The notes beneath the pieces were generated by a model. The model saw only the letters and a list, made by a program, of their open reading frames with translations. It did no database searches and was not told where the DNA came from. A program made the position numbers and the translations under genes. DNA of 64,000 nt, taken from NCBI RefSeq assembly GCF_002443255.2, contig NW_019211458.1, positions 29,788,485 to 29,852,484 of the forward strand, read 5' to 3'. Source of the DNA: Varroa destructor (taxonomy: Eukaryota > Arthropoda > Arachnida > Mesostigmata > Varroidae). Position 1 is the first letter of the stretch. Each line of letters begins with the position of its first letter. Shown one piece after another: positions 63,201 through 64,000 of the stretch.

Positions 63201-64000
63201 ACGCTGTGACTACTTTTCTTTAGTTTAGTATATACACTAGCCAATGCAAAGTCAAGAGTCATCCGAGATATAAGCAAAGTATTTGATCAGTGGGCTATTT
63301 TAACAACTCACTTAATATCATATAGCCTTAATGAGTTCTTTCAACTCTCGCTATTTACAAGAGGAACGCGACCACCATTGGCTATTCGATAATTTACAGG
63401 AAGCAGACGACTTGAAGTTCTTTCCCAAATGTTCCAACAGAGACTCGCTTTCAATATAATTGGTCAAAGAACTTTTGCGCCCGATCGAGTCAGCAAATTC
63501 TATTCAGACTAAGATTTATTTAGAACAACTAGTTGAGTTCCTGTCATAGAAACGGCGGCGCATCAGCGGATCTCAGCGGAGTTAGCGCTTATGGGTGGCT
63601 TCAACCATTGCTTTCAACAGCATTTTTCCATGCAGACGAAAACTCTGACACCGACGATAGATACGATAGTCTCACTTACCATTAAGGTACATACATATCT
63701 GCACTCATACCCGTAGAATCATTCACTCACGACTACTCAACTATGGCACGTCTCCATTTACCGAATCCACCTCTGAATTTTTTCCTGTCGCTAAAGAGGA
63801 CAAGGTATTTTACAGGTTATTGACATTTGGTGAACTTTTGTAAGATTTGCTTTTTAGACACAAACGTTCAATCCGTCTTAGGCAGTCGGTTAGCATAAGC
63901 ATCAAATTGTGTTTGACCCAAGAGTGTTTCGGCAAACGCGCACAATCGAGCCATATTAAATTAATTGCTATCGAACAGCATTGCGATCTATCGTTCCTGT
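60253..64000. other. Non-coding stretch to the window end
   Basis: Unique AT-leaning sequence with short A/T runs (for example 60,641-60,649 and 61,693-61,701). A 97-codon plus-strand frame at 61,866-62,159 begins at an ATG but shows no recognisable motif. No RNA gene, repeat family or regulatory site could be supported. Confidence 0.5.

Overview
This 64 kb window looks like non-coding DNA from an invertebrate nuclear genome: a long intron, a gene desert, or both. No protein family, rRNA, tRNA, snRNA, CRISPR array or operon could be recognised on either strand. The longest ATG-initiated open frames are 173 and 157 codons, about what chance gives in 64 kb at roughly 42-43% GC. The bacterial hallmarks are absent: no tightly packed long frames and no Shine-Dalgarno/ORF pattern. 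The eukaryotic hallmarks present are dinucleotide and trinucleotide microsatellites, A/T homopolymers up to 30 nt, short degenerate tandem duplications and strong GT-AG splice-like motifs. CpG does not look depleted by eye, which argues against a heavily methylated vertebrate or plant genome. An arthropod (mite, tick or insect) is my best guess; the species is not determinable from what I can see.

Layout. 1-11.4 kb: unique sequence with no gene seen, and one Gly-codon run behind an acceptor-like motif near 10.42 kb. 11.4-15.5 kb: a (TA)n microsatellite, two strong 3' splice-site-like motifs near 12.48 and 13.13 kb, and a 30-nt poly-T. 15.5-30 kb: unique sequence with a 180-codon ATG-less open frame at 16.9-17.5 kb, two (TC)n tracts and a 22-bp degenerate tandem repeat. 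30-31.3 kb: the most exon-like stretch, with two consecutive plus-strand open frames that GT-AG signals could join, and a possible 27-nt minus-strand microexon. 32.5 kb: a compound (GTT)8(GAT)7 repeat. 36.9-38.5 kb: several overlapping open frames, one ending exactly on a GTAAGT motif. 43.3-45.7 kb: (CTG)n, a pyrimidine-rich tract, a 48-nt (TA)n, and the 173-codon minus-strand frame. 50.4-52.5 kb: two 24-bp tandem duplications and a textbook recursive-splicing (ratchet-point) motif at 51.7 kb. 53-64 kb: unique sequence with a possible DNA-transposon terminus at 56.84 kb and a last (AT)n at 59.7 kb.

Nothing here supports a coherent new multi-gene system. The most testable signal is the zero-length-exon ratchet-point motif at 51,723. 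If real, it would put this part of the window inside a very long plus-strand intron. All coding suggestions below are low-confidence hypotheses from reading-frame and splice-motif logic, without homology.
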